Shown piece by piece: positions 44,401-56,390 of a stretch of DNA of 64,000 bases; position 1 is the first letter of the stretch; the number at the start of each line of letters is the position of its first letter. Below the pieces are notes generated by a model, which was not told the origin of the DNA, ran no database searches, and was given only the letters and a program-made list of their open reading frames with translations. The translations under genes were made by a program, and so were the position numbers. The stretch spans positions 9,000,542 through 9,064,541 of the forward strand of contig RPFO01000065.1 in assembly GCA_009746045.1 (NCBI GenBank), read 5' to 3'. This stretch comes from Mesostigma viride. Taxonomy: Eukaryota; Streptophyta; Mesostigmatophyceae; Mesostigmatales; Mesostigmataceae.

Positions 44401-47400
44401 CCCCCCCGTCCCCAAAGAGGCATAACCCACACGTCCCTTCCGTGCAGCACCAACTCATCATACATCATCCCAACCAGTACTGTTTGTCCCAACCTAGACA
44501 TGTCAGTGTAGTACAGTAATGTAGCTAGAAAACAGCCGCCACCTGCGATACCAAAACGTCCCGCCCACCTGTTCCGCGGCCGCCCGGTTGCAGTAGACGA
44601 TGGCGTTGAAGGGCCGCGGGCGCGAGTCGCACGCCAGCGCGTCGTTGTAGCAGGCGATGGCCTTGTCGTACTCCCCCGAAGAGAACGCACGGTTGCCCGC
44701 AGCCTGCGGGCAGGACGGAAGTCAAACGCGTCAGCCCGTGGTCACCCACGCATGAGGATGGGCGTGCAGCATTAGACATGATGTGGGAAATCAAAGAAAC
44801 CGCATAGACACGGATGAACACCCTGCCATGCCAGCAAGTTGGAAACCAGATGGGTGAGTGGGCGGGATAGAACACCGGGGTGGTGAGTGGATGGATGCAT
44901 GCTGTCACCGTTCAATTGTTCACCACCGATAGCGCCGTTCACAGCACACTAGGCTCGTGTGTATAGCCCAACGAACTGTGTTATAGCCCAACAGTAGGCT
45001 ATAATATAGATAGTTTATAATAAATAGCTTGCGTCATAGCTCGACGAATGGCACCCTGCGTGTAATGCAGGGGGAGAAACAGACGCACCGGTAGACTGGT
45101 CCCAGGAACAGGTGCTCGCAGGTATGGCCAGGGCATTTGATGAGAATGGCATTCACCTGAATGCCCCACATCAACGACGGGGTGCAGTGCACCACATCAA
45201 ACGCCCCCCCCCAGTAGGCAAGCTCGCCCGGTTCGGAAGCTCCTCTTGTGGGCCAGCATCAATAATACTCCAGCAGTAACGTCACACCCACCTTGTGCGC
45301 CAGCATCTTGGACACCGTCTCCTCCAGCTCGTCGCACGCGTGGAGCAGCTCAACCTCCTCCTGCGCCTCCCTGCCACCATCCGCAGGAGCCGCGGCACCG
45401 TTGCCATTACTGCTGCCGCCCCCACCATTTGTGCCAGCAGCGCCACCACCAGCGCCCGCCGCGGCACCATTCGCAGCACCACCCGTGGCAGCAGCAGCAG
45501 CAGCAACGACCACTGGCTCCCACCGCCCCGACAGCCCCTTTACAAAGCGGGGCCCCGCCGAGCCGTCCTGCAAGATATGCGACCGGCACTCGTGTGCGGC
45601 AATGACCGTTCCTTCCATGTGCCCTTGGTGGAAGTTGGCCAGCGACTTGAGCAGCAGCAGGTGCGCGCCGTGCGTGTCCCGTGTCGCGGCGGCACTACTA
45701 GCCAGCACAGCCCCCCCCACACTGGTGCCCCGGACCATGGCCTCCAGCCGCTGGGCAAAGACGGTGAGCCCCTCCGAGCGCGTGCTCAGGAAGCACTCAT
45801 GGACGTACTCGGCTGCCTCACGGTAGTGGCCGATCTGGGCGTGAACAGGGATGTTGAGGTAGTTGAGCATGGGTTATGGCAGAGATAGTTATTACAGATT
45901 CCGATGAGAGGGTTGGTGAGGTGGTGGTGGTAGGAACAGGAGGACGGGCAGGTGCAGGTGGAGGGCGGGGAGGGGAAGGAGGGGGAGGAGGGGAGGGAGG
46001 GCGAGGAGGGCGAGGAGGGCGAGGAGGGCGAGGAGGGGGAGGAGGGGGGAGGAAGGGGGAGGAAGGGGGGAGGGGGGAGCACAGAGGGAGGGTACCTCAG
46101 GCAAGCTGCATGAGAGGTGAAGGAAACAAGGGGAAGAGGCAAGGGGATACGGTTGCCCTACAGACCACAGAGTGCTGGCGCGAAGACATGGTCCTGTCCA
46201 CAGGCGGGAACTGGAGTGTCCCCTAGTCGACACCTGTTCCCGCCATGCGCTTAGTCCGCGGTGGTTTACCCGGGTGACGGACGCTGGTTCTCCAGTGCTT
46301 GTGCTTGCGCTGGTCTCTCCGTGATGATCGCGTGCCCCTTGAGCCACACGTGTCACCAATACACTCGGCGCACTTTCCATTTATAGTTCACCCTGCCGGT
46401 TACCTTGATGAGCGTGCGCCTCTTGAAGCGCCCACTTGCCCCACATCTTACACAGGTCCTTAATTGTAGCATCGAAGGGGTTCACCCAGCCAATTACCTT
46501 GATGAGAGCGCGCCCCTTGAGACGTTCCAGCCGCTTCCAGTGCGGCGCCAGCTTTAGCGCGCGCTCCACCTTGTCCCTCGCTGCCACCAGCGCCTCAAAC
46601 CCGTCCTCCCCAGCAGCATTGCCCCTCGTGGCCGCCGCCGACCCACCGACCCTGCCCCCTGGCGAGCTACCCGCCCCCCCCGCCACCGATGCCAGCAGCG
46701 GCTCCGCTTCTGCTGTCAGACGCGCCAGCACCCCACAGCTCTCACGGCACTCCTCCACCTCGCGGCGAAGGCCCTGCAGGTCGATGGAGCGCAGGGACAG
46801 GGTGGGCGCGTCCACGCGCGCAAGACAGGCGCACAGCTCGGCTTGGGCCTCTGCGATCTGGCCCATCAGCAGCAGGCACCTGGGGAAGGGGGGACAAGGG
46901 GAGGGTGGGGTGGGGTGGGTGGGTGGGTGGGTGGGTTAGTGGGTGGGTGGGTGGGCGGGCGGGCGGGCGGGCGGGCGGCGGCGGGCGGCGGGCGGGCGGG
47001 CGGGCGGGCGGGCGGCGGCGGGCGGCGGGCGGGCGGCGGCGGGCGGGCGGGCGGGCGGGCGGGCGGGCGGGCGGCGGCGGGCGGGCGGGCGGCGGGCGGG
47101 CGGGCGGGCGCGGCGGGCGGGCGGGCGGGCGGGCGGGGGGTGGGTGGGTGGGTGGGTGGGTGGGTGGGTGGGTGGGTGGGTGGGTGGGTGGGTGGGTGGG
47201 TGGGTGGGTAGGTGGGTGGGTCGGGGTTGGGGGTCGGGGACGGGGTAGGGGGGGGGCGGGGAACAAGGGGAGGGAGGGGGCGAAAGGGGGGATAGGGAAG
47301 GTGTAGGTGAAGTGGGGGGGGTGGGGGTGGAATGTGGGGGGTGCATTGAGAGGGGGAGATCATGGAGTTATTGGGCGGTTGAGGACCCAGTCAAGAAAGG

Positions 47401-50400
47401 AATTTGACCAAGACAGGAATTTCACCAGCCAACAGAGGCCGACCGGACATCAAGTTGAATGAAACTGAACCAGACACGCCTATGCACGCACATCCAAAGG
47501 AAAATGTAAATTGAAGGGGAGAAAACCTTTGAAAGGCTTACACAAAAGCTTTGGTTTGGTGCAAGCAACGTTGGGCCTGTACCGTGGCTTTGCGTCCGTG
47601 CGTTGCTTCATGTTGCTTTACGTTGGGCTCACGGTGGCTTTCCGTTGATGTGACCCCTTGGTTCAAGGGTGACCCTACCCTGCCATAGTATATCCCCTTG
47701 ATTCAAGATTGCCTTTGTAAAAATCCGCCATATGATGAGGTGGCCAGATACGCTCAAGCCACAGCCCTTCTGCACAGCCCAGCTTCACAACACCCCACAC
47801 GCCAGCTCCCCACCCATATCAATGGGACAAAACCCCACCCATACGTACCTTCCCGCGCGCACACACAGCCCAGACATAGCACTGACACACCCGTGCACCC
47901 TATGACCTCCATGCCGCCCTGCACGTACTTTCCCGCGCGCAGCATCGCGCGCAGACAGTCCGGATCGTTCCGCAGCGCCTGCCGGCACTCCTGCAGCGCG
48001 TGCGCGGGCTTGTTCAACATGACCAGCGCAGCCGCACGGTTGCTGTGGCACAGCGCCAGCTCGCTGGCATCTGCCCCCTCCTCCCTCAAATGCCCCACGG
48101 CGCGCAGGAACAAGTCCGAGGCTTCCGAATACTGCTTCTGCGAATAAGCATTGCGTGCCTGCTGCCGGATCGTGTCCCCCAGCTTGGGCCGAGACCCCTG
48201 GCCACCGAGCCCGTGGGGGGCGCCTGCCGACGCAGGCCGTTGCGGAGCCGCCCCCCCCACCCCCACGGGCGACACCCCTGCCTGCAAAACCCCCTTAGAA
48301 CCAGGGGACATCATTGCAGGCGCAGGGGCTGACTTGGCCCCACCTGTCCGCCCAAGGACCTTCCAAGACCCGTTCGCACGCATACGGCCCTGCGCCTGTG
48401 CCTGCCCTTGCCCATGACCCAGGCCTTGCCCAACAGCGGCAGTGAACGTCGGCGTCGTCTGGCGGGTGTCCTCCTGAGAGATGGAACCCGGGCCTCTACT
48501 GGCAGCCCCGCTCCCCCGCGCAGGGTCCCCCAGGTTGAGCCTTGCCGTGTTCTCCGCCAGAATGTCGGCTTCCCGCGACGACGACACGGACGGCACCGCC
48601 GGCTCCGACGACACCGACGTAGCTGCGTGGGGCCCATCCTTCGGCTGCTGCGGCGGCTGCTGCTGCTGTGATGACTGCCTGAGGAGCGGGTCCTGCAAGC
48701 CTTGCTCAGCCGTCGAAGCTGCCCCCGGTGCTGGCGGCTTGCGCCGCGCCCCGTCACCGACACCACCGCTGGCCCTGGCACCTCGCCGCGCACCTCGGTG
48801 CATCGCCGACTTGGACTTGGCCCCTGGGGGAGGCGGCGACGACCGGCCGAGCGACAGGCCCACGAACCCAGGCAGCGGGTTGTCCTGCGCCGCCGCTGGC
48901 TCCTGCCCGGCCACGCTCCCCGTCGCGCTTCCGCTACCCCTGGTGCCTGCATCGGCCGACCAGGCGGTGGCCAGCTTTGCAAACCCGGCGGCGAAGGTTG
49001 GGGCAGATGAGGGGGAGAAACCGGGAACGGCAAAGAATGCGGGTGGTGGCGGGAATATAGGTGGTGGCGGAGGGAAGTTTGCTGCCGGCGGCGGGAACGT
49101 GGATGCTGGCGGTGGTGTGAAAGTGGGTGCGGGCGCAGAGGCAGGCCTGCTGATGCCGGCACGAAATACAGGGGTGGAGAAGGACGGGGGGGCGGCTGCA
49201 TGGGTGGCCACGAATGGCATGCTGCCAGCTGTCGCCCCCGCACCCGCGGAGGGCGCCACGCCTCCGGTGGCAAACCAGCCATTGGCCGTGCTGGGCGCTG
49301 GGGCCGCCTGTGCGGTTGTTGCTGTTCCTGTTGATGATGTCAACATGGCTGCTGCACCTGCCGCCGCGGCTGCCGCCGTTGCGCCCGCCGCTGCTGCTGT
49401 TGTTGCTGTTCCTGCTTGTGCTGATGACGTGGCTGCTGATGACAGGGGTGGCGCTGTGGTGGTGGCCGAGGTCGATCTGCCCGATCCTCCGGACAAGGCG
49501 GAAGCCACTGAGAATGGGAAGGAGGGTGCGACAGGTGGCGGCCGTCCGCCACTTGCCTCCGGCGGCGTGCACGGTGGTGAGATATCCATGAAGGAGGGCG
49601 ATGACGAGGACGACACCGCTGCCGCCTGCTCACCGCTCAACCCCTGTTGGCGCCCGTCACCTGCTATTGCGGTTGCTCCTGCTGCTGCAGTCGTGGCATA
49701 CCGTTGCGACCCAACAAAGGGGTTGGTGCTGCTGCCGCTGCCACCACCTCCGCTAGTTGGCCGCTTGGGGTGCACCCCCGCCTTCTTTGGGACCCTGGAC
49801 GTTTTCTTGGGTGGGTGGGCGGAAGCGGTGCCCGCTGGGGGTCCCCGCCCAGGGGCCATGGACAACCCGGCCCCAAAAGCAACCCCAGGTGGAACACTCG
49901 ATGTGGTGCCCGGTGCCAAGGGTATCGAAGAGGCCGCAGGCGCGGGTGCTGGGTGAGAGGATAGTGGATGCGGATTCAAGGGTTGGGTACTGCTGCGGGT
50001 GCTGCTGGCACTGGCAGTGCCCGAGAAACTGGTTGGGATGTCTGATGGAACCGCCGGCTGTGGTTGGCTACTGGCGCCCGACGCACCACCAGCGTCAGCT
50101 TTCCCCGCTGCAGCATCGGCACCCGCTTGTCTGGGTGGCCATAGGGGTGCCTGCGGTGCCCACCCTGGGGCCGCCCCCTGGTCCTTGCCGAGATTCGGGG
50201 GCCAGAATACGAAACACGGAGCGAGGGGCGTCGCGCCAGCTGGCATGCCGGGGCCTGCGGCCGCATTTGACGGCATCACGGACGGAGCGTAGTAGAACAA
50301 CCCGGGGGGGTTCGTGGTGGGGCCCTGGAAACCGGCACCGAAAGTGAAACCTGGGAACGCGGTGGTTGGGTGGGAAGGGCCGCCCGGCTGTCGAGCAGCG

Positions 50401-51284
50401 TTGCCCTCCGCAGCCCGTGCAGTTTGAGGTTGCACGTTTGGTGCAGGGGCGTCGGCCTGCATTGATGGTGTGGTGCGGGGCCCTGGGGAGTGCGAGGGCG
50501 AGGGAGGTGGCACCCTGGACCCCGCCGGCGCCTCCAGGTCGAGATCTCTCGTGGCACAGCTGCTGTCATCCGTGTGTGCTGGCTCTACCGAAGCGGGGCG
50601 CTTGGGTGAGAGCTTGACTTCAGGTCCCTGGTGGGCCCCCTGGCTGCTACCGGGAGCTGTCATTGTGGCCGCCGTGGGCGAGTCTGCAAACCGCTCTCGT
50701 GGTGGAGCCGTGGCGCCAAAGGAAAACGTGGGGGGTGGCGCAACCAGATTCGGCATGGCTCGGTGTCCACCGGTGTCCTCCGCGGAAAACGGTTTCCAGG
50801 ATTCAAGGACGACATCCAAAGGCGGGTTTTGCTGCCTGTCAGTCGTGGAAGGGGCGCGGTCGGCGATGCCGTTTGTAGTCCCCGGAACTTTACTGCGACC
50901 GGCGACGACCTTGCCCTTTCTGCGAACGTGGGTGGCCGCGGTTTTCTCGCCCCCCGTCCGCCCGGCCGCAAACCCCACGCACGGCGGCTGCACGGGCGGC
51001 GGCCGGACAGGTTCGGCGGGAAAGTAACCCGTCGTGGCACGAGGAAAAGCCGCCACCGGGGTAACATTCTGCACACCGGGCATGACTGGAAATTGAAATG
51101 TGGGGAAGGTGGCAGCAGTCGGCTGCATCGAAAAACTCTCGGGAACGTTCGGAGCTGGGGACGGGGCATGACCCGTTGCAGGGACCGTCGGCGATCCATG
51201 ACTCATTCTTCTAACACCGTTCATAGCAGTTCCCCCTGCGTCAGCTCGACCCTCATGTTTTCCCAGGACGGACGCTCCATTCAT
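38458..51284 (-). CDS. TPR and DnaJ-domain co-chaperone with long low-complexity N-terminus
   Basis: Nine exons join in phase with GT-AG introns: 51,284-47,929, 46,879-46,498, 45,834-45,292, 44,703-44,569, 43,806-43,735, 42,115-41,886, 40,733-40,655, 39,448-39,314 and 38,547-38,458, giving about 1,673 residues. Residues 1-1,020 are Pro/Ala/Gly/Ser-rich with scattered FG motifs ([24 protein letters not shown]). TPR helices follow ([76 protein letters not shown]). A C-terminal J domain carries an intact HPD (in LRHHPDK, near residue 1,597) and ends [16 protein letters not shown]. The J domain activates Hsp70 ATPase while the TPRs bind Hsp70/Hsp90 tails. The order resembles DNAJC7 and plant TPR-J proteins. 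A 45-residue segment after HPD is longer than usual. The ATG is the first in frame; an upstream exon cannot be excluded. Confidence 0.85.
39020..39313. repeat. Diverged partial duplications of an exon/splice-donor segment
   Basis: The exon end encoding YSVLHDIDK plus its donor (39,314-39,340) recurs in the adjoining intron. A copy at about 39,198-39,245 (minus-strand SVLHDMDK followed by GTGAT) and a weaker one near 39,045-39,090 alternate with a GCATGGCTGCGTGGC block. The copies create decoy donor sites. Confidence 0.6.
41563..41716. repeat. 31-bp minisatellite, five units, intronic
   Basis: Unit of the form AACTAACCCCAAGAGAGAAA plus ACCTATCCAAT, repeated about five times with an occasional GAGAT variant. 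It lies in the TPR-J intron between 41,885 and 40,734. Confidence 0.9.
42120..43734. repeat. Intron with a 620-bp GGTGGATG minisatellite
   Basis: Within this TPR-J intron, 42,336-42,958 is an 8-bp repeat (GGTGGATG) with sparse GGTGGAGG and GGTTGAGG variants arranged in higher-order blocks. A GGGGAA minisatellite lies at 42,252-42,290 and a GT tract near 42,135. All six frames stay open through the repeat only because the unit lacks stops; none is coding. Confidence 0.9.
46916..47225. repeat. GGGC/GGGT-rich tract in a TPR-J intron
   Basis: About 310 bp of GGGT and GGGC tetranucleotide repeats on the plus strand, with GGC interruptions. Dense runs of three or more G residues could form many G-quadruplexes in the non-template strand of the gene (the gene runs on the minus strand, so its transcript is C-rich here). 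Confidence 0.9.
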
Positions 51285-52060
51285 GCTGTCGAGGTGGGAG
51301 GAAAAGCCCTTCTGCAAATCAACGCAAGTTTAGCGTTGAGTGTCCCGCAGGAGATTCCCGTCACCACATGCGTTGATTCGATCTATTATTTAGGGAAATA
51401 CGCCCGTCTGGACGTGTTGGGGACAGTCAGGCAATAGACTACGGGCATTGGCTCAACCATGGTCTAATGGCGGCGGTCAACCAAATGGCAAGACGCGTTT
51501 CGGATTATTAAAAAAAATATTGCTCGATGGCGTCCTACTTGGCTGCGATGGCAATCCATAAGTTGCACGTCAGCCAAGCATCTCGAGCCCGTCCGATTAC
51601 CTTGGGAACACGTCGTAATTCCTGCACGTTGGAAATAGAGTCTGGTGGCAATACGTTCACTGCATCTAGCTCTGCGGTCTGCGCGTAATAAAACAACAAA
51701 AGATTGATAATATCGGCAATAATTACTGCAATGTTAGTGCAATTGTTACTGCAATGTTGTTGTTGTGGTGGTTGACTTGTTAACTAAGAGCCTTTCCACA
51801 TATGGTGACGAATTAGTGCGAATTAGGAGGACTCGGATTGGTCCGGACCGCAGTTCCAGGCTCGAGGTCTCATTCGGCGCGGCGAATTAGAATGAATTAG
51901 CGGTGAATTAGTCGGGACGGGGTTTCCACATTCAGTTCCGATCCAACGGCGGCGAACAAGTTCCCGCCTTTTTGTGTGCATCATGGCACGTGCTTGACCC
52001 TAAAAGTGAAAACTGCACCCCGTCGCCCAGCATTACACGCCATAACCATCTGGCATCGCT

Positions 52061-52243
52061 GTGATTTTAAGCCTTGCAATGGCTGAGCCGCCGCCTGCGG
52101 CGCTCACGTTTAAGACGCAAGAAGATGTTCTTGAGGCCGAGGTGCGCGGCCAGATCACAGCGGCCTATGCCATACATTGGATTAGGCGCCTTAACGAACT
52201 GAGTCGAGGGAAGCGAGGAGGGGACGCGATGAGCGCCATCTAA
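52061..52243 (+). other. Short ORF near the left end of the Harbinger-like element
   Basis: A 60-codon frame with composition unlike the repeats (AALTFKTQEDVLEAEVRGQ). Harbinger elements usually carry a second, Myb-like gene; this position would suit its start, but no Myb/SANT signature is visible. Confidence 0.25.
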
Positions 52244-52962
52244 GCAGTTGCTTGTCATGTCTATACGCCCGGGCATCTCATGATCTGTCTACCATGCACG
52301 CATTTTCCTTGGATGAATCAAACAGCTTTTGACATTTTAATGGCGACAATGAAGTCCGGCCACGACAATATAGCGCTGCTCAGAGCTTCGTTGCCGAGAA
52401 AGGTTTAAGAGGTGCTTTTTCCGGGCAGATAATGTAACTCTGCCTAGACCCCGGTAGCTTTCAGCACGCGCATATTGCTTGAGGTAAGCGAGCCACGACG
52501 CCTGCAGGTGCTCCTGCCGAGGTGGAGACCTCCGAGAGCACGTGGATTAGGCTCATGCGTCACAGCAGCATCGACCTTCATTCTCCTGGTGTACGTGGAA
52601 GGTCACTTTTCAGGATTAACATATCTGAATGTTGATTGCCTGTTCATTTTCCGTCAATTGAGCAGCGATTGAAACCATGAGCCATGCAAGTGTAAGGTGC
52701 AGAATTCAGTTGATGAACCCAAGCAGGTAATGTGCAAAATAGATGAACCCAAGTAATATGTGCAGATGTTTCGTCCCACTGGCTGTGTGCTATTGCATGA
52801 ACCGTGTAGGCCCTTGGCGTGTACTCACTTGCTGCAACCGTGCCCACAGCTGCTTGTCAATACACGCGGCAGGCACAACGACTTTTGCCGTGAGGTGAAA
52901 CATTTAACTCCCCCACACCTTGCATTTTTCACTCTTTCTTTTCCCTATCCATCCTACCCCCC

Positions 52963-53650
52963 AGCACACACACACGCCCACATACATACACATGCACATA
53001 AATGTTCACACACACATGCACACACGCACGCATACACACATGCACACATACACACATGCACACACGCACGCATACACACATGCACACAAACACGCATGCA
53101 CACACGCACACATGCACACATGCACACACGCACACACGCACACATACACACATGCACACATACACACATGCACACACGCACACACGCACACACGCACACA
53201 TGCACACATACACACATGCACACACGCACGCATGCACACATGCACACACGCACGCATACACACATGCACACATACACACATGCACACACGCACGCATACA
53301 CACATGCACACATACACACATGCACACACGCACACACGCACACACGCACACACGCACACACGCACACACGCACACACGCACACACGCACACACGCACACA
53401 CGCACACACGCACACTCGCACACTCGCACACACACACACGCACACACGCACACACGCACACACGCACACACGCACACACGCACACACGCACACACATGCA
53501 CACTGTGACATACACATGTATGCACACAATATCACACACATGCACACACCCACGTGCGCACATGCACGCTAACACATGCACACAAACATGTGCACACACC
53601 CACGAGCACACGTGCACATGCATACAAACGCACACAAACACAGGCCGACT
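52963..53650. repeat. Interrupted (CA)n / CACACG / CACATG minisatellite
   Basis: About 690 bp of CA-based repeats with ordered ACGC, ATGC and ATAC variants, inside the Harbinger-like element. The long His/Thr and Cys/Val frames on both strands are artefacts. Confidence 0.95.
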
Positions 53651-54841
53651 TGCACACATGCGCCACACACATCAATCCATCACCAATAAACGGGTTGCTT
53701 GGACCCAACGACCTTCTTACTCGCCTGTCCACCCAATGTTCTGCCCATCCTCCCGCCTGCCCGCCTGCAAGTCTGCCACCCGCCTATCTGCCCACCCATC
53801 TGTCAACCTGCCTGCCTGCCTGCTTGTGTGCATGCCTGCGGGCCTGCATGTGCACCTGCGCCCATGCACCTATTATGCCCCCATGGCACATACATGCAGC
53901 CTAGCTAGTTGAGTGTCTCTAGGCACGCGCACATGGGTGGCTACATGGGCATTTGCCTGTGTCTTGGGCTGGGGCGTTGGGCTGATTAGTTCAAGAGTGG
54001 GCGGGAAGACGGTGGTATAATTGGGTGGGTAGGGACGGAGTGGATGGATGATTGGGGGGTTGGATGCGGGTGGGACTCAAGTTAGTGTTAAGTCCAATGT
54101 TGCCTATAGCATCAACAAAAATAAGCGAGAAAGCAGCCTAAATTCAAGGAGCCTACTTTTTGTAACATGTGCCAAACTGCAATTAATGGTTGCAGGCTCA
54201 CAAGCTGCCAGATTCATAACGCACATGGAATGAATTGCATGGTTACAGGACAAGCGTGTGGTTGGAAATCTTACAATGCCTGGCAACGTCTCTTTCATGT
54301 GCCCACTGAGAACCGCTGTTCTTCGACACAAGAAGGCTTTGGCAAGCAACGAGCTTCGGCCAGGGCCTTCATTTCAAGGAACCGTGTGTAAAGCAAGAAC
54401 TCAGGATTTACAAACAGAAACTATACCTAACTTTGCGACCTTCATGCAGTATGTCATGTGCATGGCTATGTAGTATGTGCCAACAATCACAACGAAAACG
54501 TGCGAAATTGCAAACATTGCCATGGAAGGGCAGGAGCCACGCACGCAGCAAATTAAAACGGTTCGTGAACCAGTCTGTCGGGCATAAAGACAGCAAAGTC
54601 TGGCCAGCAATAATGCAGTGCGATGCGAGACAAACTCGGTAAATATGGGCAGGCAGGCGCAGCTCGTCCTCAGCAGTGCTATCTAACGTGACGGCGCCTT
54701 ATTTCCGCGTGCACGGTGCCGAACATGGCACTGGCCTGATTCCAGTTGCAGCAACGCCAGATGCCTTCCCGTCATAGAGCAGAGGCTTCACGTACGTCGC
54801 CATCGTTGGCTACCAATCGCTATGCTTCCCGTGATAATGCA

Positions 54842-55336
54842 CTACGCGTCCGAACAAAATGTCGAGAAAGCAAACAATCTACACGCGAGAGAACTGGGCT
54901 GATAGCTTTTCAGTACTGGTTTTACCGTGCCTTCAAATTCCATTAGCTTACTTAACCATGGCTGACTAATTTTAGCTAACGCGATCAACATACACACTAC
55001 ACGATCAAAGGAATCACGGGTCATGTGAAATGTTGCACGGAAGTCCGCGTCCGTCATGACACCCCCTCGCTTTGCTGATTCCCAAAATCCACGTCCTGCG
55101 GCCCTATCATATGCCCACGGGCGACCGGGCTGCCACCCGCCTCGTCGGTCGTCTGGCTTGTCGTCCATTGCCATCCCCATCATCACTTGTGTGGCGGTTG
55201 CCATGTATTCCGCCTCGCGAGCCGCATTTTCCTGAATAATGCGATCGCGGCCTGCTTCCTGCGTAGCTGCAGGTAGCGCACCAGCACGATGAGAAATATA
55301 ACTATTAGTCTCGCGATCATGGCTACGCACTTTCAT
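54842..55336 (-). pseudogene. N-terminal fragment of a PIF/Harbinger-type transposase
   Basis: A 164-codon frame with an ATG at 55,336, close to the right terminus and pointing inward. Residues about 100-120 (DFRATFHMTRDSFDRVVCML) match the F-R-M-S-R-x-T-F-D-x-L-L pattern that precedes the DDE nuclease in PIF/Harbinger transposases. The catalytic region that should follow is missing; the frame ends at 54,842 and unrelated-looking sequence follows. It cannot encode an active enzyme. Confidence 0.65.
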
Positions 55337-55681
55337 CCACTAACGCGCGGCAGCGATGGTGGCCGCACTGTCTTCCCGGCGTGCACGTGTTCCCCGCCCT
55401 TTTCACGTCGTGTTCCCCGCCCTTTTCGTGCATCGACAAAAAAAAAAAATAATAATTCTGACTGGAACTGGCCGGAACTGCTTTTTTCGAGTTCCAGGAG
55501 TTCCACCCCAGTTCCGGTCGAATTAGCGGTTAATTAGAATTACATTTCTAATTGGACGGCCCAATGTGGAAACCTCTAGTTCCGGAACCGACTGAATTAG
55601 GACCCTAACTCCCCGGAACTGACGAATGTGGAAAGGGCCTAACATTTTTACTGACTAGGTTGTCCCCAGTTTACAAATTAA

Positions 55682-56390
55682 CCAATTTTACCCCGACTCC
55701 CGGAGGGCGCCGCCCGAGATTAAATAAGAGGTACCTTGAAATTAAATAAGAGGCATGCCTCTATCCAGATATATTTTTGGAGGCGAGTTTCTATTGGCGT
55801 TAAGATGTAGTATAGTACGACAACGTGTCAGACCGTATAATTTATTCCGACTTCTACATTCAGTTCACCGCTTGGTCAAAAAAGGATCACTTATATCAAG
55901 GAAACAACAAAGATCACTTATATACCCTACTTCTCCGTAAAATCTCATCGACCGGGTTTCGAAACAACCCACGAACGCCGTAGATGCAGATCCAACGGAG
56001 CAAACAACGTCAAGACCGACGCGGCGCCAAATAGTCGCCACGGTTCCTTTTCTGCGAGCCATTTTACAACGTACGTCGCGCCGCGTCGTGTACCCAAGCC
56101 CTTTTCTGAACGTGAGATCCAAAATCCGCTTGCCAGACCGGGAACTCCGTCCAATACCGTCGTGCATTGAATTGAATTGGAACATAAGTCCTTCTTTCCG
56201 TCACCCTTGACATGTTTTCGTACAATACTACAAATTAACGCCAATAGAAATTCGCCTCCGAACATATATCTCGATAGAGGTATGCGTCTTATTTAATTTC
56301 AAGGTACCTCTTAATTAATCTCGGCCCCCGCCTTCCGCTAATTTGCTAATTTGCTAAATTTGCTAAAAAAGAGCCAATTTTACCCCGACT
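55682..56390. mobile_element. Short inverted-repeat element
   Basis: The left arm (about 55,715-55,820) and right arm (about 56,230-56,335) are inverted copies with matching blocks TTAAATAAGAG, AGGTACCTTGAAATTAAATA, CTCTAT..AGATATAT and TTTCTATTGGCGTTAA. Outside the arms the 17-bp sequence CCAATTTTACCCCGACT is repeated in the same direction at 55,682-55,698 and 56,374-56,390. The right arm plus this outer sequence also ends the 230-bp array at 17,153-17,290, showing that it is part of a dispersed element. The 390-bp centre has no recognisable protein. Confidence 0.6.

Larger units (their letters stand above)
51788..55639. mobile_element. PIF/Harbinger-like DNA transposon remnant
   Basis: The ends are inverted: GAGCCTTTCCACATATG at 51,788 and, reversed from 55,639, GGCCCTTTCCACATTCG. 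They are flanked by a 3-bp TAA duplication (51,785-51,787 and 55,640-55,642). Subterminal regions at both ends share GAATTAG, GGTTTCCACATT and TTCCGG blocks in inverted order, extending the homology beyond 150 bp. The 3-bp TWA target and the transposase fragment at 54,842-55,336 fit PIF/Harbinger. The middle (52.3-54.8 kb) is largely simple repeat and unrecognised sequence, so the element is defective. Confidence 0.75.

Noticed and set aside
46689-47363. Gly/Arg-rich and Pro-rich frames across the GGGC/GGGT tract
   Set aside because: Repeat-driven frames within an intron; no splice-consistent joining to the TPR-J exons.
48481-49956. 491-codon plus-strand frame opposite the TPR-J first exon
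   Set aside because: Antisense shadow of the minus-strand exon, whose frame continues through spliced TPR and J exons.
52929-53912. Long His/Thr/Cys/Val frames on both strands at 52.9-53.9 kb
   Set aside because: CA-repeat artefacts inside the Harbinger-like element.
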